A stretch of 64,000 nt of DNA from Mesodorylaimus sp. YZB2_4 (Eukaryota; Nematoda; Enoplea; Dorylaimida; Dorylaimidae). A program made the position numbers and the translations under genes. How positions within the stretch are numbered: the first letter of the stretch is position 1; every line of letters begins with the position of its first letter. Below the pieces are notes generated by a model. The model was not told the DNA's origin and made no database searches. It was given only the letters and a program-made list of their open reading frames with translations. The stretch lies in the NCBI GenBank assembly GCA_030248295.1, contig JASANH010000360.1, positions 1-64,000 of the forward strand. Reading direction: 5' to 3'. Below are positions 10,793-22,327 of the stretch, piece after piece.

Positions 10793-13653
10793 TCACTGCT
10801 TCTGCTCAAAATGGACCACATATCCCCTCCAGCCAATCACTGATCGAGATTTCACAATGACAGAATACCGCGCAGCCCACGTCGCTCGCCACTTTTCCGC
10901 CAATTCCGATGGCAGACCTAGGCACTCTGTCAAGATTTCGAGCACATGGTCGTTGGTGAAAAATGGATGCGGATCATCATGTGCCAACAACAGCAAATCA
11001 TGCTGCTTGGCGAATTCTGCCAAATCTGGTGGAACTGGACCACCTAAAATGGCAAGGGTTCGAATCCCACTCGCTCCAATACTTTTTTAGTGGTCTGCCG
11101 TGCCTAAAGTCGTAAGGGTTCGAATCCCACTCAGTCTAATGCTTTTTCAAAGGTCTCAGACCTTTTACAGTAGGCAGGCTAGTGCTGTGTCAAACGTCCT
11201 TCCAAGAATGACAGCACTAACTGACGGAGGGGAGGGGCTTCGCTGAACTTACATGCTCCAACATTGTAATGATTGACCAAGGGTTTGATCCTGGTCTCCA
11301 GTCTCCAAACTTCTCTCAGATCTTGCTCAGTCAAATCAGCCACGCCCAGTGCTGCCAAATGACCATCATCGACCAACTGCTCCAGCATCGGCCACATACC
11401 CTCGAGTTGACCAGCAGGGCACGGGGCCACCAAAGCATCGGCCTCGGGGTCAGGCAGTGCAACGATCAGCTGATCAGTATAATCGATCTAAGAAATTGGA
11501 AAATTGATCACTCCATAAAACCAAAGGGAAATTGAAACAAACTGCCTCGGTCGCCAGGCCCAATCACCACATTAAAGGGGCGTTCGACAGATAGTGTTAA
11601 TTCGACATTCTAGACTTTCTTGCATGCTTATCCATGTCTAATAGGACACTTCGGCTACTGCGAGTCACAGCAAAATATGATTATTTGGAGGAAGAGAATG
11701 GAATTCCAGCCAGGCAATCTCTGGTTATGGGGCTATTGAAACTGGAAACATCACGGTCTGCCAACAGTACTTCTGCAAGGCAGGTAACAAGGCACACCCC
11801 TCAGAAATTGCTCTCTCCAATGTGGTACATACAGCACTTCTTAAATTTTTCACAATCCTTTATCTCAGTGCCCAAAAAACAGATGTTTTCGAGCATGCTT
11901 TACAGCATGACAAGCGCCTGTCAGTTCTCGTTTGTCCTGTCGCCTTGTAGCAGTGGAAGTCAATTGAGTGAAATGGGCGACAAAAGACAAAAGACAATTT
12001 TATCTGGCCCAAAGCACAGATTCAAATACGTGCGGGGTGCTCCCAAGGGCTCCCAAAAGATGTTATGACCGCCTCCTCCCTGTCCTAGTCTCAGAGCCCA
12101 GAATATCACAAAGAGAACAGGTTCTAGACAAGGAAACTAAGGATACCTTGGCACCTACAAATCTGTACCTTGACCTATTAAAGGAACCTGTCACACCAGT
12201 GCCATTCGACAGAAAACAAAAGGCTCAACGAGAAACCTTCCTCGACATGTCCCACATCTGACCTAAGGACCAACATTGACCGACCCGCCGATTCGAGGGT
12301 TGGGTCTGTTCCTGATCTGATACGACTGCTGAATCGGCAACTAAATTTTTGCGCTTTAACTGCTGGGAAATGAGGTGTGGCATAGTATAAGACAGTCCCG
12401 TTTCTTCTCTTAGGCGCTGATAAACTCTCCAGTGTCCGCTAGAGCGGTCTGACAGAATGACAGCGATGAAACAGGGCAGGTTGGTGAGCACGCAGTGCCA
12501 AATAAGTCACCCTCGTCGATCTTTTATTTTTTGAGCAAATCGGCCTGATCAGATTAGGATCAGGCAGATCCACACCCTGGATGGGATTGGGATTAAGATC
12601 GAGATCCAAGGCTGGGGTCGGATCGATCGATGCTGGCCTAAGGGGCCACACAGGGTGGGATATGCTAAGCAGAAAAACAAAAAGTAAGCAGATTTTTAAT
12701 TGCGTAAAAAAAAGAGAGAGAAAAACTGGCAATTCTTGTCCGAGCTGATAGGTTCTGTGTAATTCAGGATAGGCTTGTATCATGCTATCTTTTTCCATTC
12801 GTTGCCAGCCCCAGAATACCGTAGGGCCTGTCGTAGCCAAGTACTATAGGCTGACTGTGAGACACGATTGGGAAGTAGAACTACTGCCATGGTTAGGTTA
12901 CACTCAGTGATCACCTGCTTGGATACAATGTGTCAATTTTTGAAAACACAGAAACGCGCAAAAAAATTAAGAAACGATGAAATATAGGTAAGCCAAGGAT
13001 ACGACTGCACCTGATGTACTCTAATCATTACGGAGGCCCCTAAATTGGGATACACGTGACGAAGACGAAGGTTAGACTGGCAGGTCAGACGATCTGCCAG
13101 CGAGCTTTGGCAGTGGGGGAGAGTAATCGATCTCCCCTGGCTGGGAGCCGTCAACCCCTCGGGTTGATGTTTCAGCCGTAGGTATAGTCGTACAGTAAGA
13201 TTAGCATGCCTACTCCAGTCCCGCCGACCACAATCTTTCCAACGCCTGTCCTGTCCTGTCCTGTCCACCCAGCCCACAACCTACCTCCAATTCCCGATTC
13301 ACATGCCGCACACACTCCCGCACATCTCCGGCATCAGCCCTGGCCAAGAAGGCCTTGACAGTGACCCGCAGATCGTCCCTGGGGTATCGACCAATGGCGT
13401 GGCAGGGCACACAAAACGGGCACTGCAATAAGGCGAAATCAGCACCGCCCGAATCGCGACTCCTCTCGGCATTGGCCAACTCTTCCTCGCTCGGTTCCCA
13501 TTTTCTCAGTTGCAATTTCAAACATTCAATCAATTCATCGGAACAATTATTAAAAGTACGCAATTTCAATTCGCCCCACGCACTGATATTTCCAGTGTGA
13601 ACACGAAATTCGTTAGCTGTGGTCAGGAAATCGATTAATTTCTTTGACGGCAT
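10793..13653 (-). CDS. GCLM: Glutamate-cysteine ligase modifier subunit, copy B
   Basis: Second GCLM gene in tandem, same strand and same architecture as copy A: exons 13285-13653 (ATG at 13653), 11253-11487 and 10793-11043. Exons 2 and 3 are exactly the same lengths as in copy A (235 and 251 bases) and exon 1 is one codon shorter, giving 284 residues. Conserved pieces include TGNISAWG in exon 1, LGVADL and NHYN in exon 2, and YSVIVKSRSVIGWRGYV at the C-terminus. At the exon 2/3 junction this copy reads Ala-Cys-Gly-Pro (Cys 202, Gly 203), whereas copy A and vertebrates have two adjacent cysteines, so one putative disulfide partner is lost. Introns are unrelated in length and sequence to those of copy A, so the duplication is not recent. 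The frame is intact, so it is probably expressed. Confidence 0.9.
11041..11155 (+). repeat. Two tandem tRNA 3'-half-like units at GCLM-B exon 3 acceptor
   Basis: Two similar units of about 47 bases, starting near 11042 and 11104, both read CCTAAA..N-TAAGGGTTCGAATCCCACT-C and end in a T-run (TTTTTT, CTTTTTC). GGTTCGAATCC is a tRNA T-loop/B-box core. The start of the first unit supplies the splice acceptor of GCLM-B exon 3 (AG at 11044-11045 on the minus strand). Confidence 0.55.
12535..12640 (+). repeat. GATCC-rich dispersed repeat, copy in GCLM-B intron 1
   Basis: The order GCCTGATCAGATTAGGATCAG, CAGATCCACACCCTGGATG, GATCCAAGGCTGGGGTCGGATCGAT is mirrored by the reverse complement of about 14750-14835, so this is one family present in both orientations. 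Confidence 0.5.
13110..13218 (+). repeat. Dispersed tRNA-like repeat (CCTCGGGTTGATGTTTCAGCC family), copy 1
   Basis: It shares GAGTAATCGAT, CGTCAACCCCTCGGGTTGATG and TTTCAGCCG..GGTATAGTCG with 40088-40200. The second copy also has a B-box-like GGGGTTCATGTCCCGCC, so the family looks tRNA-derived. A third, reversed fragment lies at 16026-16095. This copy sits in GCLM-B intron 1 next to exon 1. Confidence 0.6.
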
Positions 13654-14390
13654 CGTCGTGATTATTATCTGATTCACTTCCAATCGAACAAGGTGATATA
13701 ATTGATACCTTGAGCCAAATTAGATCAATCAATACTTTGTTGTAAATGTCTCAGTCTATACTGAGTGGCCAACTGCCGAAAATATCAAGGATGTACTACC
13801 TAATTGCGAAATCGAACGAGGAGTATCTGAGCTCCCCTAGTAATCGATAATCGATTATTGCACAAAATATCGATTGCCACAACTAGCTGACCACTCTGAT
13901 CAACAATCAGTGGTAGCTGAATACTGATTCGAATTCAATTAAGCTCTTAAAAATATAATCATCAAACATGGATTAAAGTGATCACTGATCAAAGAACTAA
14001 TGGCAACCACTAATCGATCGAACTTAATCGATTAATGGCCCATTTTAACTGATCAAACCCTCCACACCTCTGGTATGGACTCGTACAACCAACCCTCATG
14101 CTCGGCTAGAATCAACATCACCAGCACAGGCGTTAGCTTCGTTTATCGGCCATCCCGCCCGCCTGCCTGACCTCCCTTATCTCCAGCAGACAACATCAAA
14201 CGACCCGCCCGCTGAAAAACATTTCGCGCCAGACGTCCAACAATGCACACTGCCTGAGACTTCGACTCACACTCATGGCCAACATCCCACAACATAAAAA
14301 TCAATCGATTGCAATTGTCATAATCACGCACAAGGCATAAAATGATGGGCTTTACTGATAAGGTGATCGATGCCAATAAGCATAAGATAA
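13654..14390. promoter_or_regulatory. GCLM-B upstream region with ATCGAT cluster
   Basis: About 740 bases between GCLM-B and the 3' end of RNPS1. Between 13830 and 14040 ATCGAT occurs five times (in AATCGATAATCGATTA, ATATCGATTG, AATCGATCGA and TAATCGATTAAT). The core resembles the insect DRE (TATCGATA). Position upstream of a housekeeping gene makes a promoter role possible; this is inference. Confidence 0.3.
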
Positions 14391-17300
14391 TCATCCACAA
14401 CAACAACCACATGAACACAATAACTTCCCACGCGTGTAGGCATCCAGAAACGCGCTGAATTTAGTGTCATCATCGTCCATTATCTCCTTCTCATTGGGTT
14501 GTCCCACCCACTGATCACCACTTACGAACGCGATCGGCGACGTCGGGGTGAGCGACTGCGAGAACTGAAAGAAAGATCGCGCGTGACATTATGTCATGCA
14601 GTGGCATCGCCACCATAGAGCAACACTGCCAAAGAAACACATCTGAACCCAGCTCTGATCGATCGATAAATGCATATCGATTATCGACTCATACTGATAG
14701 TGCAATTAATCCCAACCGTGAGCACAATACTCCGTAACAAACTACAAATATCAGCCACACCATCTATCGATCCGAGCCAAAGCTTGGATCCTGATCCATC
14801 TAGGGTCTGGATCAGCCCAATTCTGATAAAAAAGCAGAGGTTATGTAAATGGCACCACGTCCTCCCTTGACTATTTCTACTCTTCGCTCCAAACAGACAC
14901 AAGCTACGATTAACTGACCAGCGCTAAGCGGGATATGTAGATTTTTTAGAAAAAGTAAGACCTGATCATTATTCATACTATGCCACTATCTAAAATATAA
15001 TTTCAAGAAGATAATATGCGGAAAATTTGGATTGCCGATCTAGCCGATTCTGGAATCGGGTTAGCGGACTAGTTCAGCCGGATAAGGCCACGACAAAGGT
15101 CATCAACTACTAAAAGGCACAAAGAAGATACGGCTTATACTACTATAAGTCAGCTCAGTCATACTATTACAGACATACATGCCGACACCCAATAATAGCC
15201 TATAATCATTATAGGCTGACCTTCAAAATTTTTGAAAATTTTGAAAAAAAGGCGGGGAATCGCGCAGTCGCGGCCGAGAAAATTTTTTTAAAAAATTCAC
15301 CTTCATTCTGCGCGCATAAGCAAATTTTGCGCAGTCGATTCCAGCTTTTGCCTGCTCTGGTGCGCATTAGGTATCATTCGTTGAAGGTGTTTTCGCCTCC
15401 GCTGCGCAATTGGTACTGTGTGCTGGTAACGCGACGTAATCACGTGCTTCCGTAATGACTGTAGTGAAAATGAACCGCACAGGTTCACCAGGTACGAACT
15501 TAGGTGTCTGCGCATCGAAGACAGCGAAATTTTGTGATTTTGAGCAAAAAATGGCAAAATTTAGTGATTGCGCATCAAAAACAGCGAAATTTAGTCATTT
15601 TGAGCCAAAAATGGTAAGTTCAGAGATTGGGAGCCATCCATAAAGGACGTCTACCCTAGGGGGGAGGGTGGGGGTGAGCGGAAAGTGGATGGAGGAGGGG
15701 GTAGGCTGCCGCCAAGTGGACGTCCACTTCACAAAATCGGCGGGTTATCTCGGAAAATTATCGCAATTATCGTAATGTTAACGCTAGAGATACGAGTAAA
15801 ATTACTAATATTGAAATCATGAAATGAGACGACTATCCAAGGACTCAGGTCGATTATATTCCAGTTTTCCCAAACATTTTTCATCCCTTTTGGCTTCTCT
15901 TTTTCTGAGGCGGATAAAACGATTTTAGTGGTGCTGCCAGTGGCTTTGTGGCTCAATCTGGTGTCTTGGTAACCAGGACCTGCAGGGGTGGGAGAGGGGG
16001 TTTGCTGGGCAAGTACTCTGAATGTGAGAGAGAGCGACTACATCTGTGGCTGAAACATCAACCACGGGCCGACCTCCCCATCCAGGGCGATGGATTCCAG
16101 GCGCTAGGGGGCCATCGGGATGTCAGGGATGTTGCCCAATTATAGCACTGACTGATCCGACCCTCGACGTGAGTCCCGATCTCGATCTGGGTGATCCGTT
16201 CAAGAAATGAGATATTTTTATGGATAAGGTTCTCAGCAGCCTGCCCTATATTTCCTTTCCTCGCTGTCACTGTCCATCAAACCACTCCAAAAACTCAGGA
16301 GCACTACCTTGCACCTAAAGCGGGATTCAATTCTGATTTTGGTGGAAAATTAGAGAAGTTTTAAATTGGATGTGGCATGACACATTTTTAAAAAGAGAGC
16401 GTAAAATTTTAGTTCCCAATTCGGCTGATGCAGCAGTCGAATCAAACTGAAGACTGAATGACCCATCATTTCGGCGGATCAGTCGATGCTGGGAGCAATG
16501 CTGTTTCGAAGAGAATATTTTCCTATGGGGGGAGGGGGGTCTGCTCAAGTGGGCGTCCATTTTTTAGGGGGGTCCGGGCGAAACGAATGAAAGGTGGATA
16601 GGGGGAGGGGGAGTCGAAAAATCGCATTTTTTTGGTGGACGTCCTTTATAGATGGCCCCTTGCGCATCTGACAAAGCAAAATTTAGTGATTTTGAGCCAG
16701 AAACGGCAAAATTCAGTGATAGCGCATCAAAAACAGCGAAATTTAGGGATTGCGTATTGAAGACAGCGAAATTTAGTGATTTCGAGCCAAAAGCAGCAAA
16801 ATTTAGGGATTGCGCACCAAAAAAAAGCAAAATTTAGGGATTGCGCACCAAAACAGCAAAATTTAGGGATTGCGCACAAATTTTGTCAGGGGGATTGCGC
16901 AATTATAGGCTAAAGTTCAGACCGTCGGCATGTATGAACAGATATCAGTCACCTGAAAATCCTCAGATCCTACCACAACACTGACACATCCCAGAAACAG
17001 CATGCTCTGTGGTAAGGAACAAAAGATGTTTGATGTGAATTGACAGGAAATTTAATTACAAAATATCCTTTATCTCCCTCATGATCAGTCCAATTCAGAT
17101 CCAGGGGCTGTGTTCAGTGCGCCCCAACTCCATTTTTTCATTTCGTTTTTTTATTCTATATTATATTTTTTTTTAAATTTCTTTTATATTTTCTGTTTAA
17201 ATTTTTTTCAATTTTTATTTTTCACTTTCCTTATTTTTTTCTGTCCCCACTGCACACCTATATTTTACCCATACAAGGATGGAACCCTACAGAGAGAAGA

Positions 17301-20300
17301 ACTCACAAAAAGCTCCTTGTACCCACTATGCGGTAAGATGTACTGTATCTCGCTCTTTCTTTCAAAACTTTTAGCCGTCTCAACAGTGATTTCCACAGGT
17401 CAACTATCTCATTTTCCTCCTCGTTACCCTCGCAAACCATATGCACCTCTGTGCTGATTGCACGACTAAGTTTGCAATCGAGGTGGCAAACTTGTTAGAC
17501 GAACCTACTATCCCGAAAACCCTGTTTTCAGCCCCCAAAGTAATAGCCGGATCTATTTTTTTAAGAAAAATATCCACTTCATTCTCCACGGATCTATATT
17601 AGAAAAGTCCATTACACAAGCTCATCACCATTTCATCCACACTAAAACACCCCCCCCCCCCCCCAACTCCCCGCCTTACAGACTGTGGTCCAACCCGCCG
17701 CCATCGTCCCTTCTCCCCCCTCACGTGCCCCAATGCTCCATACCGTCTTGGATATCGCGGCGGCGAACGGCGCGGCCAATTGCGTCCGCCACCGCCACGC
17801 CACGGCGACGAACGGCGAGGCGGCTGCCTCGGCGCCAAAACAGCCGATGCCGAAATTTCTTGTCCATCAATTTGTCCACCATCCATGTGCTTCAACGCCT
17901 TCTCGGCATCCTCGGGATTCTCGAATTCGATGTAGGCGAAACCTCGTCCCAAATGCGAGTGATTGCGATCCATGGGCATGTCAACATTGCGTAACGCCCC
18001 GTACACGGAGAAAATCTCTTGTAAGTGCTCCCTGTAAAACAAAAAAGTGTCTGCAACGATCACTGAAAATTACCAATTTTCACATCGTCGTTATCAGCTA
18101 ACCTATCCACACCTACCGCAAGTACCTTCATAGGCATAAACGAGGCACGAACCTAAAACACATTTACAACCAGTTACAAAAATATCGGGCCCCTACCCCT
18201 GGGGGTCTAATGGAAAAGCATATTTTACTCCTCCATCAGATGATGAGTTCACGAGAGCGAGTTCTAACCAGAATAAGGCACTATAGCATCCAGCGAGAAG
18301 TAGTTTCTCTGCAAAAAATTTGGACCAGGAACAAACAATAAGCGAGTTATTCACTCAGTTTCTGGACCTTGCCCCGCACACACTCAAACCAACAACACTG
18401 CTAGTATAATCCTTACGTCTGTCGGTCGGTTTCCCCAGACAGACAGACACTTCCTGAATTCCCAAACTCATTCATTCTCCATCACTTACGCTCGCATCCT
18501 AGCGGTAGCTGAGATAAGTCGAAACAACTGGTAACTATGTCACAAACAGCGTCACTCTGTGCCGAGAAAAACATCAATAACACGAAAAAATAATTGTTGG
18601 AAAAATATAAACTAACTAATATTCAAAAACCCACTACAACCAGGATACCGCTATAGTTCTGATGTAGATTGCAAAGTTCAGGTAGGGTCATTCGCTAAAC
18701 CCTGAAAAGCGATTTAGCGATTATTCATATTCATTCTTTCACGTTATATACTTTTCCAGCTAATCATTTCAAACTCTTATTCTTATGCTCAAGCATACTG
18801 ACTAATCAGCGAAAGTCACAAAAACTTATGTCTTTCTGAAATAACAGATTCCTGAGTTGCATTTTTCATTAGATTCTAGTGGTAGCTAAGACAGCAGGAA
18901 ACCCCTTCATCACCGAAACAAGCGTCACTCTGAGCCAAGCACTAATGTAAGAATTACTCAGACATCTATATAAAAAAAAGAATATTTCGTGGCACGATCC
19001 ACTCAGCGCACACACGATGACGTGTGTGTACGTAGGATGCGCTTTTAGATACAAATTAAAGTTCTTTGCCCCAGTATTCAGTGTTGAGAATAATGACGGT
19101 TTTAGGGACACCTATACCTGCCTGACACACACACACACACACATTATTTCTGCACCTCGAACTTAAACCCCCCGTGATAAACCTAATATTCGTATGACCC
19201 TTTGTGGTCGAGTTGGTATGATTTTCGACTAGCGATCTGAATGCCCTGGGTTCGATTCCCGGCGGCACCGAGACTTTATCGAAAAAAGTACGCGAATAAA
19301 AACTGAAGCTGAAACTTGAAGTTGGTTGGTTGTTGACTGTTCCTCAAAGCACTACTCTCGGTAAGACGGGTTCCTGACGGCGCAATAGCGACGCTCATAC
19401 TTGCAGTGACCTCTGTGTACGATGGACTACTACCCTAACCTCTTCGCCAGTGACGCTTGATCGCAGCCACTCGATCCCTGGGCCGTACGAGATTCCGCAT
19501 CCTCCCCTGAGCGGGATCGACGATGAGGACATTGCACTCCTCGAATCCTGACATGCCCACTACCAGTGCGGCTGGCCGTTCCCAGAACCCACCAGCAACA
19601 CTGGATATGGCAGGGCTCGGGTAAGCTGAGAGGGAGACCGTATCGCTAGGCGTGAGGGCGGCCCAGCGGGTCCATGATGGAAGAGAGGAGTCCTTATCGT
19701 TTTATATGCATATCAGCCTGTGAAACAGCAAACTCAGCCTCCCTAACCCCGACTTGTGAAAAAAACAAAGCGACGACATTTCGTGAAGGGTTTAGAAGGC
19801 TAATATGTATACTGCAATGGGTTTTCCCCGAGTGTTTGACACTTCGCCGTACAGACTAAAAGACTTCGACGAGCAGTAAAACCACGATCAGTTCATACCA
19901 CTGAAGTACCACGAGTAGTCGCGAATCGATGGTCGATAGAAGGCAGCTATCAGTGGCAAAGGCGGGGGAAGAAGGCCGGTGGGGCATGATCCTGATCAGC
20001 GCAGCCTCGCCGTGCTGCTATCTGTTCTGTTAGCTGGCTGTCTTCGCAGGCTCGCAAGGATTTTACACCATCGCTTTTGCTCTGAACATGGCACTAAGCT
20101 AACCTTCGTGGTCACCAACCGTTACATCTACGCAATGGTCAGAAAAATGCGGCGTAATATGAAGAAGTCTAAACGAGAATGATTAGCTGATGTGGACGAA
20201 GCGATACTCTGATGGAGGTCCAGATTTGCTTCACGCATGTGTTCTCTGTGATTAAACGGCTTAGGGGTTCAGTAAAATCAGTTCATACAGTACAGGTCTG

Positions 20301-21381
20301 CTTTCAGAGTGAACCCTTAAAAAATGTTATCCACTCTATTTTCAGTTTATAATTTCCATCTACTCGAGTAATGGTTCCCCATTTCGATTCCAAAAATACA
20401 GGGTTAGGATGGGAGCTTAGCATCCACCTAAAACTATCGTCAACGCTGATCGTTAGAAATACGTTTTTAACTCATCTTTAGCACCTAGTTTTATGAATCA
20501 AATCATTTTAACTTACTTAGTAACATTCCTGGTCAATCTGGCCACGTGTAAGCGATTTGATTTCGGCGTGGGGCTACGTTGTTTCTGACGCTGAGGCGAC
20601 GCCGATCGATCGCGTTCCTTGTCCCGATCTCGCTCCCGTTCTCTTTCCCGTTCACGCTCACGTTCCCGCGTACGTTCATTCTCTTTATCCCGTTCTTCCT
20701 TGATCGACGAATCCTTACGACGATCGCGATCACTGCCGACAACGGGCTTGCGGTCAGCTGGCGATCGACTACGACGCGGTTCGGTCGACGATTTCCTCGT
20801 AGTCGAACGCGACGGTTCGTCCTTCTTTTTCAGCGATGGCGAGGCACCTCGTCGATCAGCGGACGATGTTTTCTTCGAATCGTCCTTCGATTTCGACGAA
20901 GTAGCGGCTCGTTTGCCCGAAGCGGTATGTTTGGGCGAGGTCGAAGAACGACCCGATTTCGAAGATGCCGACGAACCCGAACTGCTGCCCGATGACGACG
21001 AGCTTGAACTACGGCTGGTAGAACCAGAAGCCGACGAGCCGGAATCAGATGAGGAACTGCAATTGGAAAAAAGAAATGTAATACAGCCAGCTACCCTTCG
21101 GTCAGTCAATGACTAGACGATTCCGAGATTCTCGACAAAAAACAGCCAATAAAGCACGCTGTGTTGCAGGATTTATCTCTAGTATTTATGACGCTAATCG
21201 CGGTAGGAAAAATATAATACTCTGAGCAACCATGAGGAAAATAAAACTCACATTTTAAGACCATGTGTGAATGTTATTCTTACCTGTCACTGTCACTCGA
21301 AGACGAGGAAGCTCGGCGTCGGCGATCACGACTGCGACGATCGTCACCTTTGTCGCTTTTCTTTTCGTCTGCGCGTGGCAT
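14391..21381 (-). CDS. RNPS1: RNA-binding protein with serine-rich domain 1 (exon-junction-complex factor)
   Basis: RNPS1 is a nuclear SR-type protein of the ASAP/PSAP complexes that promotes splicing and couples the exon junction complex to nonsense-mediated decay. Exons: 21284-21381 (ATG at 21381), 20517-21056, 17744-18031, 14526-14564, and a tentative last exon 14391-14454. Exon 1 is Arg/Asp/Ser-rich. Exon 2 holds the Ser-rich tract and RD/RE repeats, then the first RRM strand (LHVARLTRNVTK). Exon 3 completes the RRM with RGFAYIEF (RNP1) and the nearly invariant KALKHMDGGQIDGQE, then Pro/Arg-rich sequence. The 39-base exon adds SRSRSPRRRRSRS. The exon 3 donor (GTATGG) was chosen because it alone gives the phase needed for that RS microexon. 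Read-through to a stop at 17599 is an alternative. The final exon is the weakest part; another acceptor near 14112 would give a shorter end. Human RNPS1 is 305 residues; this model gives about 342. Confidence 0.85.
14750..14835 (-). repeat. GATCC-rich dispersed repeat, inverted copy in RNPS1 intron 3
   Basis: Reverse complement of the 12535-12640 unit: on the minus strand it reads GGGCTGATCCAGACCCTAGATGG followed by GGATCCAAGCTTTGGCTCGGATCGAT. Confidence 0.5.
15500..15629. repeat. Minisatellite array, left half
   Basis: Tandem variants of GCGCATC.AA.ACAGCGAAATTTAGTGATTTTGAGCCAAAAATGGCAAAATT, built from subunits of about 24 bases (AAATTTAGNGATT plus TGCGCA or TTGAGCCA). The array is cut at 15629 by the inner transposon. 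Confidence 0.8.
15630..16659. mobile_element. Inner TIR element (GGGGCCATCCATAAAGG family), 1030 bp
   Basis: The left end GGAGCCATCCATAAAGGACGTC matches the reverse complement of the right end GACGTCCTTTATAGATGGCCCC-like sequence. Subterminal G-runs and GTGGACGTCCAC occur on both sides. Both flanks read TTG (15627-15629 and 16660-16662), a candidate 3-bp target duplication, and joining the flanks restores the minisatellite phase (GATTGCGCATC). No transposase is seen, so it is probably non-autonomous. Confidence 0.75.
16026..16095 (-). repeat. Reversed fragment of the GGTTGATGTTTCAGCC repeat
   Basis: On the minus strand it reads GGTCGGCCCGTGGTTGATG then TTTCAGCCACAGATGTAGTCG, matching the 13110 and 40088 copies. 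It lies within the inner TIR element. Confidence 0.5.
16660..16882. repeat. Minisatellite array, right half
   Basis: Continues the left array: repeated AAATTTAGGGATTGCGCACCAAAA and TTTTGAGCCAGAAACGGC units. The last units are nearly identical 32-mers (GCAAAATTTAGGGATTGCGC). Confidence 0.8.
19188..19310 (+). repeat. tRNA-derived SINE in RNPS1 intron 2
   Basis: TGTGGTCGAGTTGGTATG (A box) and CTGGGTTCGATTCCCGG (B box with a paired T-stem) are followed by a non-tRNA body. The anticodon arm is not foldable, so it is a SINE rather than a tRNA gene. The body may run on to about 19700. Confidence 0.6.
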
Positions 21382-22327
21382 TGTTGAAACTTGCACTAAA
21401 AAAGCAGAAGTCAAAATCAAGAAAAGAAAGGAAAGGACAACTAAGAAAGTGAACTGGACAAATAACCGCGTCCAGAAGGTCCCTCTTCAAAAAGTAAAGT
21501 AGCCTATCCACTGGGAAGAGTTCAAAACCAAAGAAATCTATATTTTTACGCCAAGCATTGCGTGTTACAGTCAATGATTGCTGTAGCGCCCCAAAACTTT
21601 TTTTGAACTTTCGCCTTGAAAATTGACGCCGCGGCGTCAATTGTAAGCCTCTAAGCCTCATGCAAAAGTTAGAACAGAACAAACCTAAACGTTTTACATG
21701 GGCCTACCGTACCTTGTAAGAGCTAAAAGGTTTCACAAGGGAGTTTCCTCTTAAGATCTAAATTTGAATAATCAAAGCCTAAAATTAATTCGAATAAACC
21801 CGACGAAGACGAAACGAAATTTTCGCGAAATCTGTCGTCGTGGCATACTGTACTTGAGCCGACGCGCACATGTGGGCAGACTGACATAAGCAGGCTTGGT
21901 ATACGCGGATGTTTAAATCTAGAAAAGTGTGGAGCAAAATTGCAACAAAATTTTAGAAAATGAGGGATAAACCGAATTTCGATTTCTGAGCTGATTGGAT
22001 GCAATGATTAGAATGAAACAAGGTTTGTTAGCGAAATTCTGGCCGAAAGAATGAACACTGCGACTAAATCTCTTTTTCTCATACGCAAAATTCGTGGGAT
22101 AAACAATTTTTTACATGGTTTAGTGTTTTCTTGTCGTCATTTATGGTTTATTTTCAAAGTTTTTGCTAAATCTGATGCTTCTAAACGTCTGGAAATTCTT
22201 GATTTGAAGTTCTCTCGGAAATATTTCGTTCCCCGCGTTCAACTCTTCAATTTTGCTTGATTTTTTTGCTTGCAAAACCTCACTGAAAATTGCTTAGGAC
22301 AACAAAGGTGAAGCATTTATTTTATTA
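21382..22327. other. RNPS1 upstream region, no gene seen
   Basis: AT-rich, with short frames only. The RNPS1 promoter should lie just above 21381. No TATA box or other confident motif was identified. Confidence 0.4.

Larger units (their letters stand above)
15173..16935. mobile_element. Outer TIR-like element holding a satellite and an inner transposon
   Basis: CATACATGCCGAC and TAGCCTATAAT near 15175-15212 reappear in reverse complement near 16890-16935 (ATTATAGGCTAA, GTCGGCATGTATG). These look like terminal inverted repeats of a 1.76 kb unit. Inside are minisatellite arrays and a complete inner TIR element. It lies in RNPS1 intron 3. Confidence 0.5.

Noticed and set aside
11634..12068. 144-codon plus-strand frame in GCLM-B intron 1
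   Set aside because: No family signature, not spliceable to a neighbour, antisense to a real gene's intron.
15500..16882. CRISPR-like array
   Set aside because: Repeats are contiguous minisatellite units without unique spacers, in a eukaryotic intron.
17110..17457. Phe-rich plus-strand frame
   Set aside because: Product of a T-rich low-complexity tract in RNPS1 intron 3.
19188..19262. Functional tRNA gene
   Set aside because: Good A and B boxes but no anticodon arm or paired acceptor stem; fits a SINE head.
20579..21116. Long plus-strand frames over RNPS1 exon 2
   Set aside because: Antisense of the Ser/Arg/Asp-rich repetitive coding exon; low-complexity by-products.
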